A stretch of DNA of 13,655 bases from Nitrospirota bacterium (GTDB taxonomy: Bacteria; Nitrospirota; Thermodesulfovibrionia; Thermodesulfovibrionales; JdFR-88): the NCBI GenBank assembly GCA_021789735.1, contig JAJYJB010000068.1, forward strand, positions 1-13,655. Direction: 5' to 3'. The notes beneath the pieces were generated by a model, which was not told the origin of the DNA, did not search any database, and saw only the letters and a program-made list of their open reading frames with translations. Position numbers and translations under genes: made by a program. This document shows positions 6,545 to 13,017 of the stretch, piece by piece. Within the stretch, counting starts at the first letter, position 1, and every line of letters starts with the position of its first letter.

Positions 6545-6661
6545 AAAATGCGCCGCCCTTCAGCTCTTTATTTTTCGTTTTCCGCTTTTTTCTTTTTCAA
6601 AAAAAAAGGAGCGCACAAAAACGATTTTTAATTTTTACTTTACTTTTTTTCTTTTTTTCTT
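6545..6661 (-). other. AT-rich, strand-asymmetric spacer with a long imperfect hairpin
   Basis: This 117-bp spacer is pyrimidine-rich on + and purine-rich on minus, with long T or A runs. An imperfect hairpin spans 6575-6624: TCGTTTT (6575-6581) with AAAACGA (6618-6624), CGCT (6583-6586) with AGCG (6610-6613), and an inner T-rich/A-rich stem. It may act as the terminator of yjbQ or as the leader of the dehydrogenase gene. No convincing promoter was found. Confidence 0.4.
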
Positions 6662-7060
6662 TCAGCCCTTGATGATCTTGACCACGCATCTGCGATGGCG
6701 CGGCCCGTCGAATTCGCAGAAATAAATGGACTGCCAGGTGCCCAGGGTGAGCTTTCCCGCCTCTATGGGCACGCAGGCGCTTACCCCCGTAAGGCCGGAT
6801 TTCACGTGGGCGTCGGAATTGCCCTCGCGGTGGAAATACCCCATGTCGTGGGGCACGAGACGGGTAAGACTGTTAAGGATGTCCCGCTGGACCGAAGGGT
6901 CCGCCCCCTCGTTTATGGTAACACCGGCGGTGGTATGGGGCACGTATATGTAGCAGATGCCCTCTTTTATGCCGGATTCCCCCAGGGCCTCCTCGACCTG
7001 GGCGGTGATGTCTATGAATTCGTTTCGCTGCTTGCTGCGGATGTTCAGGTACTTGATCAT
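6662..7060 (-). CDS. YjbQ / UPF0047 family protein
   Basis: The 132-residue product carries the family's conserved segments in order: VPHTTAGVTINEGADPSV (about 39-56), REGNSDAHVKSGLTG (about 77-91) and LGTWQSIYFCEFDGPRHR (about 105-122). The conserved His and Glu/Asp residues suggest a metal site. The family (E. coli YjbQ) has been linked to a secondary thiamine-phosphate synthase activity in genetic complementation; the true role is unsettled. I place the start at 7060, where GGGGGA lies 8 nt upstream, instead of 7102, which would add 14 non-conserved residues. It lies 58 nt after lpxK and could be co-transcribed with it. A GCTTGTA direct repeat occurs in that spacer on the minus strand. Confidence 0.9.
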   Translation of the reverse strand: MIKYLNIRSKQRNEFIDITAQVEEALGESGIKEGICYIYVPHTTAGVTINEGADPSVQRDILNSLTRLVPHDMGYFHREGNSDAHVKSGLTGVSACVPIEAGKLTLGTWQSIYFCEFDGPRHRRCVVKIIKG

Positions 7061-7118
7061 GCCAGTTGTCCCCCTAAACAAGAATACAAGCGGCAAGTAC
7101 AAGCAAAGCGGACAACAT

Positions 7119-8126
7119 CTACTGAAAACTACCCGTCCCCGTCTTCTTAAGGACCTCTTCGTAAAAACCCGCTCCCGCGTGCATCTCCACGGAGAGTGAA
7201 TAAAAACCGGTTCCCTTCCGGCGGGCGTCTCCGAGCCTCATTATATCCTTTTCGGTAGTGATAATCCACAACCCGCGGGCCTTGTCCCTTATGCGGCCAA
7301 TGTCCGCCTGGCTGAACGCATGATGGTCCCTGAACTCCATAAAACCCTTTATGACGGCCCCGGCTTCAATAAGGCTCTGCCTGAAAGAGTATGGCTCGCC
7401 GATGCCGGCAAAGGCAAAAACCTCCTTTCCGCGCAGGCAGTCAACCGGATAGGTTTCGCCGGTAGCGCAGCGGGCCACGCGGCGGGCCTCGTACCAGGCG
7501 GGATATACAGGCGCATGGGCATTATATCTCCTTATCTCCCTCTCAAAGGTTTTTGGCACCTTCCTGGCCTTGCTGACCACTATGATGTCCGCCCTCTTCA
7601 TGGCGGACAGGGGCTCGCGGAGGCTGCCCACCGGGATGAGCTTTTCAAAATAGAACGGGTCCGTTGCGCTCAGCAGAAGGATGTCCAGGTCGCGCTTCAG
7701 CCTCCAGTGCTGAAAGCCGTCATCGAGGATGAAGAGGCCGGGCGGGATGGCGTTCGACTGCCTGGCAATGGCCCCGGCATAGAGGCCGGCCTCGTACCTG
7801 TTTGCGCCCTTTATCACGGGAATGCCCGGCAGCTCCAAGGCCATCATGAGCGGCTCATCGCCCGCCTGCCCCGCGCCAAGCTCCGCTGTTATGAGCGCGG
7901 GCCCCGGAAGGCTGCCCTTGTAACCGCGCGTGAGGATGGCGATATGATGGTTTTTGTCTTTAAGGAAGCGGGCAAGCGATATTACAAGCGAGGTCTTGCC
8001 CGTGCCACCGGTCGTAAGATTGCCAACGCTGACCACAAAGCCCGGGAGCGCCCTGGCGCCCTTTGACTTGCGGCGCTTGTCCAGCCTGTATCCCAGGTAA
8101 TATGCGAGCTCAAAAAGACCTTTCAC
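7119..8126 (-). CDS. lpxK: Tetraacyldisaccharide 4'-kinase
   Basis: LpxK phosphorylates the 4' position of the lipid A disaccharide at the inner face of the inner membrane. The 335-residue product has the P-loop VGNLTTGGTGKT (34-45), LTRGYKG (65-71), GDEPLMMA (89-96), LDDGFQHWRLKRD (134-146), GSLREP (167-172) and a C-terminal TTEKD motif, all typical of the family. The amphipathic N-terminal segment (FELAYYLGYRL) fits membrane association. The start is GTG (8126-8124), with an in-frame TAG four codons upstream and no Shine-Dalgarno site. TAGAAT lies exactly 6 nt upstream, so a leaderless transcript is possible. It is separated from waaA by a 198-nt spacer holding a structured inverted-repeat element, while other genes of the cluster are packed tightly. 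Confidence 0.95.
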   Translation of the reverse strand: MKGLFELAYYLGYRLDKRRKSKGARALPGFVVSVGNLTTGGTGKTSLVISLARFLKDKNHHIAILTRGYKGSLPGPALITAELGAGQAGDEPLMMALELPGIPVIKGANRYEAGLYAGAIARQSNAIPPGLFILDDGFQHWRLKRDLDILLLSATDPFYFEKLIPVGSLREPLSAMKRADIIVVSKARKVPKTFEREIRRYNAHAPVYPAWYEARRVARCATGETYPVDCLRGKEVFAFAGIGEPYSFRQSLIEAGAVIKGFMEFRDHHAFSQADIGRIRDKARGLWIITTEKDIMRLGDARRKGTGFYSLSVEMHAGAGFYEEVLKKTGTGSFQ

Positions 8127-8132
8127 TTTTTT

Positions 8133-8138
8133 ATTCTA
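8133..8138 (-). promoter_or_regulatory. Possible -10 element six bases before the lpxK GTG
   Basis: TAGAAT (8138-8133, minus strand) is followed by AAAAAA and then the GTG start at 8126, so the expected +1 would be the start codon. The -35 region (TTCTTT at 17-nt spacing) is weak. It resembles the arrangement seen at the HlyD gene. Confidence 0.3.
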
Positions 8139-8165
8139 ACCCGAACCGGGGCACAAAAGAAGTAA

Positions 8166-8309
8166 CTCTTCAGATTCTGCCTGGGCACACTTTTTTGTCA
8201 TGGCTGTATACGCCCGGGACCGCACAGCCCGAACGAAGGGGCCTGGCGGATACGGCCCTGCACTTCCCGGAAAAACTCCCACGATCTACCCACGCCGGAA
8301 TCTGAAGAG
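8166..8309 (-). ncRNA. Structured element with 12-bp terminal inverted repeats between waaA and lpxK, identity unknown
   Basis: CTCTTCAGATTC (8166-8177) and GAATCTGAAGAG (8298-8309) are perfect inverted repeats bounding 144 nt. On the minus strand the closing stem can extend after a small internal loop (TGGGTA, 8292-8287, with TGCCCA, 8187-8182, one G-U pair). Inside are CCGGGA (8270-8265) with TCCCGG (8219-8214), a small hairpin GGC..GCC (8215-8203) on the 3' side, CCGC with GCGG, and an apical stem CAGGCCC with GGGCTG closed by an 8-nt loop. The layout of closing stem, large asymmetric bubble and apical stem recalls 6S-like RNAs, but I recognise no conserved 6S sequence. No promoter or terminator is obvious on either strand, so it may be an intra-operonic RNA element of the waaA-lpxK transcript or a small palindromic insertion. 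No target-site duplication was seen. Confidence 0.4.
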
Positions 8310-8324
8310 GCAAAAAATGGTTGG

Positions 8325-9578
8325 TTAATTCGTCTTCAGACGGGCCATTATTGCGTCCAGCGTCCTGCGAACGGCCCCGGAGCGCTCAAGATAAAACCGC
8401 CTGGCCCTGCCGCCCATTTCGGCCCTCATGACCTCATCGGACAGGAGCCCTTCGAGCGCCTCAAAAAGGCGGTCAGCCTCCACCATCAACGCTCCGCCCG
8501 CCTCTAAAAGCCCGCCCATGAAAGGGAAATTGCTCATGTCGGGGCCGCATATAACGGGTTTGCCCCAATAGGCGGGCTCAAGAGGGTTCTGTCCGCCCCG
8601 GCAAACGAAACTTCCGCCAACGATGACGGCGTCCGCCCTTGAATAAACGCTGAAAAGCTCTCCCACGGTGTCCACCACGACGACCGGCTTTTTTGGGGAT
8701 ATGGCCTCCTGCCCCGAGGCCTGGGAGCTCCTCACATAACCAAGGCCGGCCGCCTTCAGCTCCTCTTCCACCTCGGGCACCCGCTCCGGGTGCCTGGGGG
8801 CAAGCACAAGCCTTAGCCCCGGGAAATTCCCATTTTTCTCTTTGAGCCTCCTGTAAGCCGAAATTACCAGCGCCTCCTCGCCCTTGTGAGTGCTGCCGGC
8901 AACGACCACAGGCGCATCAGCGGGGAGCTTTTCCAGCCAGGAGGGCATGCGCCCGGAGGGTTTTATCTCGAATTTGAAGTTCCCGGTCACCTCCACCTTT
9001 GCGGCCTCAGCCCCGATGGAGGCCGCGCGCGCGGCATAGACCTCCTCCTGCACGCACATTAGCGACACCAGGCCCAGCACCCGCCTGAAGAAAAACCTCA
9101 GCCTGCGATACCCGGCCGCCGATTTCTGCGATATCCTGCCGTTTACGATAAAAACGGGTACCCCCCGGCCAGCCATCACCCGTATGGCGTTTGGCCAAAG
9201 CTCCGTCTCCATGAGAATGAAGGCCCGCGGTCTTATGCGGTCTGCCGCCCTGCCAAGCGCGGAGGGAATATCAAAAGGCAGATAGACAACTCGCATGCCG
9301 GGGAACTTGGACAGGGCCACCTTGCGCCCCGTATCGGTAATGGTGGAAATGACGGTCTTTAGCCCGCGCTCGTTCAGGGCCTCTATGAAGGGCGCGGCCG
9401 CCATTACCTCCCCAACGCTTACGGCGTGCACCCATACCGCCCCGCCCGCATCCACCTCGAAAAACCCGAGCTTTTCAGAAAACCACTTCCTGCGCGCCCC
9501 CTTTGGCCTCTTCAATATCTCCCGCGGCAGGAAAAAAGGCAGCGCGAGAAGGTAGATGACGGTATAGATAAAAAACAA
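8325..9578 (-). CDS. waaA: 3-deoxy-D-manno-octulosonic acid (Kdo) transferase
   Basis: WaaA (KdtA) transfers Kdo from CMP-Kdo to lipid IVA at the inner membrane. The 417-residue GT-B type product has an N-terminal hydrophobic anchor (about 2-18), the conserved HAVSVGEVMAAAP segment with the expected catalytic Glu57, PFD (101-103), ETELWPN (124-130) and NGRIS (146-150). The C-terminal GGSFVCRGGQNPLEPA region binds the nucleotide sugar. The number of Kdo residues added cannot be read from sequence. The start is TTG (9578-9576), supported by AGGA 8 nt upstream and by the position of the anchor. It follows lpxB by 34 nt and is part of the lipid A cluster. Confidence 0.95.
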   Translation of the reverse strand: MFFIYTVIYLLALPFFLPREILKRPKGARRKWFSEKLGFFEVDAGGAVWVHAVSVGEVMAAAPFIEALNERGLKTVISTITDTGRKVALSKFPGMRVVYLPFDIPSALGRAADRIRPRAFILMETELWPNAIRVMAGRGVPVFIVNGRISQKSAAGYRRLRFFFRRVLGLVSLMCVQEEVYAARAASIGAEAAKVEVTGNFKFEIKPSGRMPSWLEKLPADAPVVVAGSTHKGEEALVISAYRRLKEKNGNFPGLRLVLAPRHPERVPEVEEELKAAGLGYVRSSQASGQEAISPKKPVVVVDTVGELFSVYSRADAVIVGGSFVCRGGQNPLEPAYWGKPVICGPDMSNFPFMGGLLEAGGALMVEADRLFEALEGLLSDEVMRAEMGGRARRFYLERSGAVRRTLDAIMARLKTN

Positions 9579-9612
9579 GGTCTTTGTCCTGTTGCCTGCT
9601 TCCCTTTGGTTT

Positions 9613-10752
9613 TTACCAGCCGGCCATCCGGCAGACTATCTCGGAAACCCGTTTCGAGGCGCTTTTGCCCTCGAAGAGGGCCTTTACCTGCCTGAAGCGC
9701 GAAAGCATGTCCTCCCGGTACCTGGCGTTCCCGATCATCTCCCGCAGCTCCGCCATTATCAACTCCGGGCGGGCGTCTTTCTGCAGGTACTCCTTCACGC
9801 TCTGTCCGCCGGAAAGTATGTTCACGAGAGAGACGTATTTCACCTTCACAAGCGCCCTGGCTATGTTGAACGTGACGGGCGAGAGCTTGTAGATAACGCT
9901 GAAGGGCTTTTCGAGGAGCGCCCCCTGGAGGGTCGCCGTGCCGGAGGCAATAACTGCCGCATCACAGGCGAGAAGCACGTCCAGAGCGCTCTCCTTTTTT
10001 ATCACCGCCCCCATCTGCCTCAGCGCGGTGAACTCCTCCCCGAAGGGCGCGGTTTTCAGATTGGGCGCAATGGGGATTAAGAACTGCCACTCAGGGAACT
10101 CCCTCTTGAACATTGCCATCAGGTCTGTAAGGATGGGCAGGTGCTTCTTGAGCTCAGAGGGCCTGCTGCCAGGCAGCATGGCAAGTAGCGGGCGTTTGGC
10201 ATCAAGCCCAAGGCGGGAAAGGAAAGCCCCCGGCTGCTCCTTCTCCATCATTGCTATCTCATCCAGCGCCGGGTGGCCCACGAACTCGTGGGGCATCCCG
10301 GCCCTGCGGTAGATTTCTTCCTCAAAGGGAAGGATGAGGGCCATGAAATCGGCCAGCCTCTTTATCTTCTTTATCCTGCCGGCCCTCCATGCCCAAAGCT
10401 GCGGGCTTACGTAGTAGAGCACCGGTATGCCCATTTTCTTGAGGCCGGCCGCCACTTTGAAGTTGAAATCCGGAAAATCTATGAGCACCGCCGCCTGGGG
10501 GCGCATCTGGGCGGCCTTTTCCATAAGCCCCCTGAAAGTCTGCCGGAGGTCCTTTAGATGGGAAATAAGCTCTGTAAGGCCGAACGCGCCGGATATCTCG
10601 CGGACGATCTCCACCCCCTGCTGCCTCATGCGCTCTCCGCCCGCGCCAAACAGCCTGACATCCGGATGGGCCTTTTTTATCTCAGCGGCCAGAAGCGAAC
10701 CGTACAGCTCGCCCGAAGACTCCCCGGCCACTATAAGGAGGCTTTTAGACAC
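9613..10752 (-). CDS. lpxB: Lipid-A-disaccharide synthase
   Basis: LpxB joins UDP-2,3-diacyl-sugar to lipid X to form the beta-1,6 disaccharide at the membrane surface. The 379-residue product has AGESSGELYG (9-18), IDFPDFNFKVA (90-100), YVSPQLWAWR (113-122), EFVGHPALD (155-163), MLPGSRPSEL (191-200) and, later, SGTATLQGALLEKP, all signatures of the GT19 family. It starts with GTG (10752-10750) only 3 nt after the gnnB stop codon and has no separate Shine-Dalgarno site, so translation is probably coupled. Placement directly after gnnA and gnnB implies that its substrates carry the 3-amino sugar. Confidence 0.96.
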   Translation of the reverse strand: MSKSLLIVAGESSGELYGSLLAAEIKKAHPDVRLFGAGGERMRQQGVEIVREISGAFGLTELISHLKDLRQTFRGLMEKAAQMRPQAAVLIDFPDFNFKVAAGLKKMGIPVLYYVSPQLWAWRAGRIKKIKRLADFMALILPFEEEIYRRAGMPHEFVGHPALDEIAMMEKEQPGAFLSRLGLDAKRPLLAMLPGSRPSELKKHLPILTDLMAMFKREFPEWQFLIPIAPNLKTAPFGEEFTALRQMGAVIKKESALDVLLACDAAVIASGTATLQGALLEKPFSVIYKLSPVTFNIARALVKVKYVSLVNILSGGQSVKEYLQKDARPELIMAELREMIGNARYREDMLSRFRQVKALFEGKSASKRVSEIVCRMAGW

Positions 10753-10755
10753 TTT

Positions 10756-11853
10756 TTACTTTATGGCGCTGCAGATGCGCTCTATGACCGCGTCCTCAAG
10801 CTCCGGGTATATGGGCAGGGAGACCACCTCCCGGCAGGCCGCCTCCGCAGCCGGAAAATCTCCTTCCCTGTGCCCCATGAACCTGAGCGCAGGCTGAAGA
10901 TGCATGGGGACCGGATAATATATCATAGAGGAGACCTGTGCCTCCCTCAGCTTTTCCCTCACGGTGTCCCTGCGCGGGTGCCTTATCGTATACTGGTGGA
11001 ACACATGCGTGAAAGTGGAACTGCCGCCTCCAAGCGGCGGGCACGCCACGCCGGGCAACCCGGACAAGAGCCTGTTGTAAAGCGCGGCCTTCTGCCTTCT
11101 CATTTCGTTGTATGAGTCTATTTTTTTAAGCTTCACCAGGAGGATGGCCGCCTGCAGCTCGTCCAACCTGCTGTTGAAGCCGATGGCGCTGTGCATATAC
11201 CCGCCAGCCGAGCCGTGGTTCCTTAAAAGCCTTATCTCCGCCGCAAGAGCGTCGCTGCCAACACAGATGAGCCCGGCGTCGCCGCAGGCGCCCAGGTTCT
11301 TGCTCGGATAGAAACTGAAACAGCCCGCATCCCCAATGCTGCCGGTCATCTTCCCGCCCAGCGTCGCCCCAAACGACTGCGCGCAGTCCTCTACTACCTT
11401 CAGATCATGCTTTCCGGCGATCTGCAGGATAAGGTCCATCCTGGCCGGGCAGCCGAAGATATGCACCGGGATGACCGCCTTTGTCCTGGCCGTGATCTTT
11501 TCCTCTATTTTTGAGGGGTCTATGTTGAAGGTGTCCGGCTCTATGTCCACAAGCACCGGGGTCGCGTTCAGGTATAGTATCGCCTCCACCGTGGAGAAAA
11601 AAGTAAAGGGCGTGGTTATCACCTCGTCTCCCGGCCCGACGCCCAGCGCCTTGAGCGCAAGGTGGAGCGCGTCCGTGCCGGAGGCCACCGCTATGGCGTG
11701 CCTGGCCCCTATGTACTTGGCGGCCTTCTCCTCGAACCCGGAGACCTTCTTGCCAAGTATGTACTGGCCGCTTTCCAGCACCGCGGCCACTTCACTCATG
11801 ACCTCATCCCTGATGCCATCCATCTGTTTTTTCAGGTCCAGCATTGGAACCAT
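10756..11853 (-). CDS. gnnB: PLP-dependent sugar aminotransferase, probably GnnB (UDP-3-keto-GlcNAc aminotransferase)
   Basis: The 365-residue product belongs to the DegT/DnrJ/EryC1 (type I sugar) aminotransferases. It contains ASGTDALHLA (57-66), Asp156 in VVEDCAQSFGA, which contacts the pyridine N, and Lys185 in SFYPSKNLGA, which forms the Schiff base with PLP. In Acidithiobacillus ferrooxidans and Leptospira, GnnB uses glutamate to aminate the 3-keto sugar made by GnnA, giving UDP-GlcNAc3N. The pairing with an adjacent Gfo/Idh oxidoreductase and with lpxB supports that assignment here. The ATG lies 1 nt after the gnnA TGA, with AGGAGC about 10 nt upstream. An O-antigen amino-sugar role is the main alternative. 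Confidence 0.8.
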   Translation of the reverse strand: MVPMLDLKKQMDGIRDEVMSEVAAVLESGQYILGKKVSGFEEKAAKYIGARHAIAVASGTDALHLALKALGVGPGDEVITTPFTFFSTVEAILYLNATPVLVDIEPDTFNIDPSKIEEKITARTKAVIPVHIFGCPARMDLILQIAGKHDLKVVEDCAQSFGATLGGKMTGSIGDAGCFSFYPSKNLGACGDAGLICVGSDALAAEIRLLRNHGSAGGYMHSAIGFNSRLDELQAAILLVKLKKIDSYNEMRRQKAALYNRLLSGLPGVACPPLGGGSSTFTHVFHQYTIRHPRRDTVREKLREAQVSSMIYYPVPMHLQPALRFMGHREGDFPAAEAACREVVSLPIYPELEDAVIERICSAIK

Positions 11854-11854
11854 A

Positions 11855-12781
11855 TCAGCGGGCGCTCCTTACTGTGTCAGAAATTTTAAGAGCAAGCTCA
11901 AGGGCGCATTCGGCCTCCCGGGGGCTCACCCTCGGGGCCGTTCTCGTCCTCACGCAGCTTATGAAATCCTTGATCTCTTCCTTCAGGGGCTCGGCCGTTC
12001 CGGAGTCCATATGCTCCTCGCCCCCGGCGGTCTTTACCATCAGCTTTTTCAGAAGGAAATCGGCCTCGACAATCTTCCCTTCCATGAAAAAAGCCATCTT
12101 CCGCCTCTTTTCGGCAGCTATCCGGCTGGCGCTGAAAAAAGCGGACCGGCCGTCCTCGAAATCCACCCAGGCCTTCACGGAATCGAGCTTGCCCGGCGTG
12201 ACAACGCTTGCGCCGGCCGCCCGTACCTCCTTCACCGCCGGGCAGCCCAGGACGTGGAGAGCGAAATCCAGGTCATGGATCATCACGTCCAGGGTAACGT
12301 CCACGTCAAGCGACCTCTCCGGGAAAGGAGATATGCGTTCGGCCTCGATGAAGAAAGGCCTCTTTCTGTCAAGAAGCGGCAGCGCCATGCCGGCCACAGG
12401 GTTGAACCTCTCTATGTGCCCCGCCTGGAGTATCAGGCCTTTTCCGCTAGCAAGGGTGGTCAGCTTTCGGGCCTCCTCGAGGGTGGCGCAAACGGGCTTT
12501 TCAAGAAGGATGTCCTTCCCCGCAGACAGGCAGTCCGCCGCGATCTCGTAATGGGAGACCGTTGGGGTCACGATGCTCACCGCGTCCACCAGCCCCAACG
12601 CCTCCCTGTAATCCGTGAAAGGCCTCGCGCCATATGCCTCCGCCACCTCGCGGGCCCTGCTTAAGTCCGTGTCGCAGACCGCCGCAAGCTCGACCTGGGC
12701 GGTCTCCCGCGCCAGCAGGCTGTAGACCCTCGCATGGTGGCGGCCCAGGTGTCCGGTGCCTATTACCGCCGCTTTAATCAT
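11855..12781 (-). CDS. gnnA: Gfo/Idh/MocA oxidoreductase, probably GnnA (UDP-GlcNAc 3-dehydrogenase)
   Basis: The 308-residue protein has an N-terminal Rossmann fold with GTGHLG (8-13), the conserved VTPTVSHYEIA (71-81) and the family's EKP (94-96). In the substrate domain, GHIERFNP (121-128) and DVMIHDLDF (165-173) supply the His/Asp pair typical of sugar dehydrogenases of this family. GnnA oxidises the 3-hydroxyl of UDP-GlcNAc with NAD+, feeding GnnB. The assignment rests on gene order (gnnA-gnnB-lpxB-waaA-lpxK) more than on unique motifs, and related enzymes such as WlbA-type dehydrogenases cannot be excluded. It is the first gene of the cluster and starts at ATG after a 236-nt spacer. A weak GGG-containing Shine-Dalgarno precedes it. 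Confidence 0.78.
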   Translation of the reverse strand: MIKAAVIGTGHLGRHHARVYSLLARETAQVELAAVCDTDLSRAREVAEAYGARPFTDYREALGLVDAVSIVTPTVSHYEIAADCLSAGKDILLEKPVCATLEEARKLTTLASGKGLILQAGHIERFNPVAGMALPLLDRKRPFFIEAERISPFPERSLDVDVTLDVMIHDLDFALHVLGCPAVKEVRAAGASVVTPGKLDSVKAWVDFEDGRSAFFSASRIAAEKRRKMAFFMEGKIVEADFLLKKLMVKTAGGEEHMDSGTAEPLKEEIKDFISCVRTRTAPRVSPREAECALELALKISDTVRSAR

Positions 12782-12808
12782 TTGAACCCATCACTATCAC
12801 CATCGGAT

Positions 12809-12838
12809 ATTTTGCATTAAAAAGCCGGGTTTGGGCAA
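12809..12838 (-). promoter_or_regulatory. Weak candidate promoter for the gnnA operon
   Basis: On the minus strand TTGCCC (12838-12833) and CAAAAT (12814-12809) are 18 nt apart. Both are four-of-six matches. It is the best-placed candidate between the inverted repeats and the gnnA start. Confidence 0.3.
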
Positions 12839-12861
12839 GTATGGGGCAAATGCGGCAGTGT

Positions 12862-12918
12862 CCCGGCAGCTTGATACAACTTAATGAATCACCTTGCAGC
12901 AAGCTGCCGGGTATCAAG
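12862..12918. repeat. Two overlapping, mutually exclusive inverted repeats
   Basis: CCCGGCAGCTTG (12862-12873) is a perfect 12-bp inverted repeat of CAAGCTGCCGGG (12900-12911). CTTGATAC (12870-12877) is an 8-bp inverted repeat of GTATCAAG (12911-12918). They share 12870-12873 and 12911, so only one hairpin can form at a time. No T-run follows either arm, so this is not a simple terminator. Confidence 0.6.
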
Positions 12919-12938
12919 TCAAAAACCAAGGCCGGGAT

Positions 12939-12972
12939 CCCCTCACCCCAAACCCTCCCATTGGCAGAGGGG
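12939..12972. repeat. REP-like palindrome
   Basis: CCCCTC (12939-12944) pairs with GAGGGG (12967-12972) around a C-rich interior beginning ACCCCAAACCCTCCC. This resembles the REP-type intergenic sequence with CCCTCACCCCAACCCTC that is common in many proteobacterial and metagenomic genomes. Together with the inverted repeats just left of it, the spacer looks like a compound (BIME-like) intergenic element. Confidence 0.5.
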
Positions 12973-12983
12973 CATGCGAAGCG

Positions 12984-13012
12984 GATTTGTTTTCCCGGTT
13001 GACCGGAAAATC
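12984..13012. repeat. Imperfect hairpin downstream of nth
   Basis: CCGG (12995-12998) pairs with CCGG (13003-13006) around TTGA. The stem is extended by TTTT with AAAA past a bulged C, and by an outer GAT with ATC. On the minus strand it directly follows the nth stop codon but lacks a downstream T-run. It may be a weak or Rho-assisted 3' end, or part of the repeat cluster. Confidence 0.35.
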
Positions 13013-13017
13013 TGGAA

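Noticed and set aside
8063..8305. 80-codon + strand frame covering the waaA-lpxK spacer
   Set aside because: It begins inside lpxK on the opposite strand, has no recognisable domain, and its composition follows the inverted-repeat structure.
8166..8309. Calling the structured element a 6S RNA
   Set aside because: The architecture is suggestive, but no conserved 6S sequence, promoter or terminator could be established by eye, and the location is atypical.
11336..12664. Long + strand open frame (442 codons) opposite gnnB and gnnA
   Set aside because: It is antisense to two well-supported enzymes. Its translation is low-complexity Ser/Ala/Arg text without recognisable motifs and crosses both gene boundaries.
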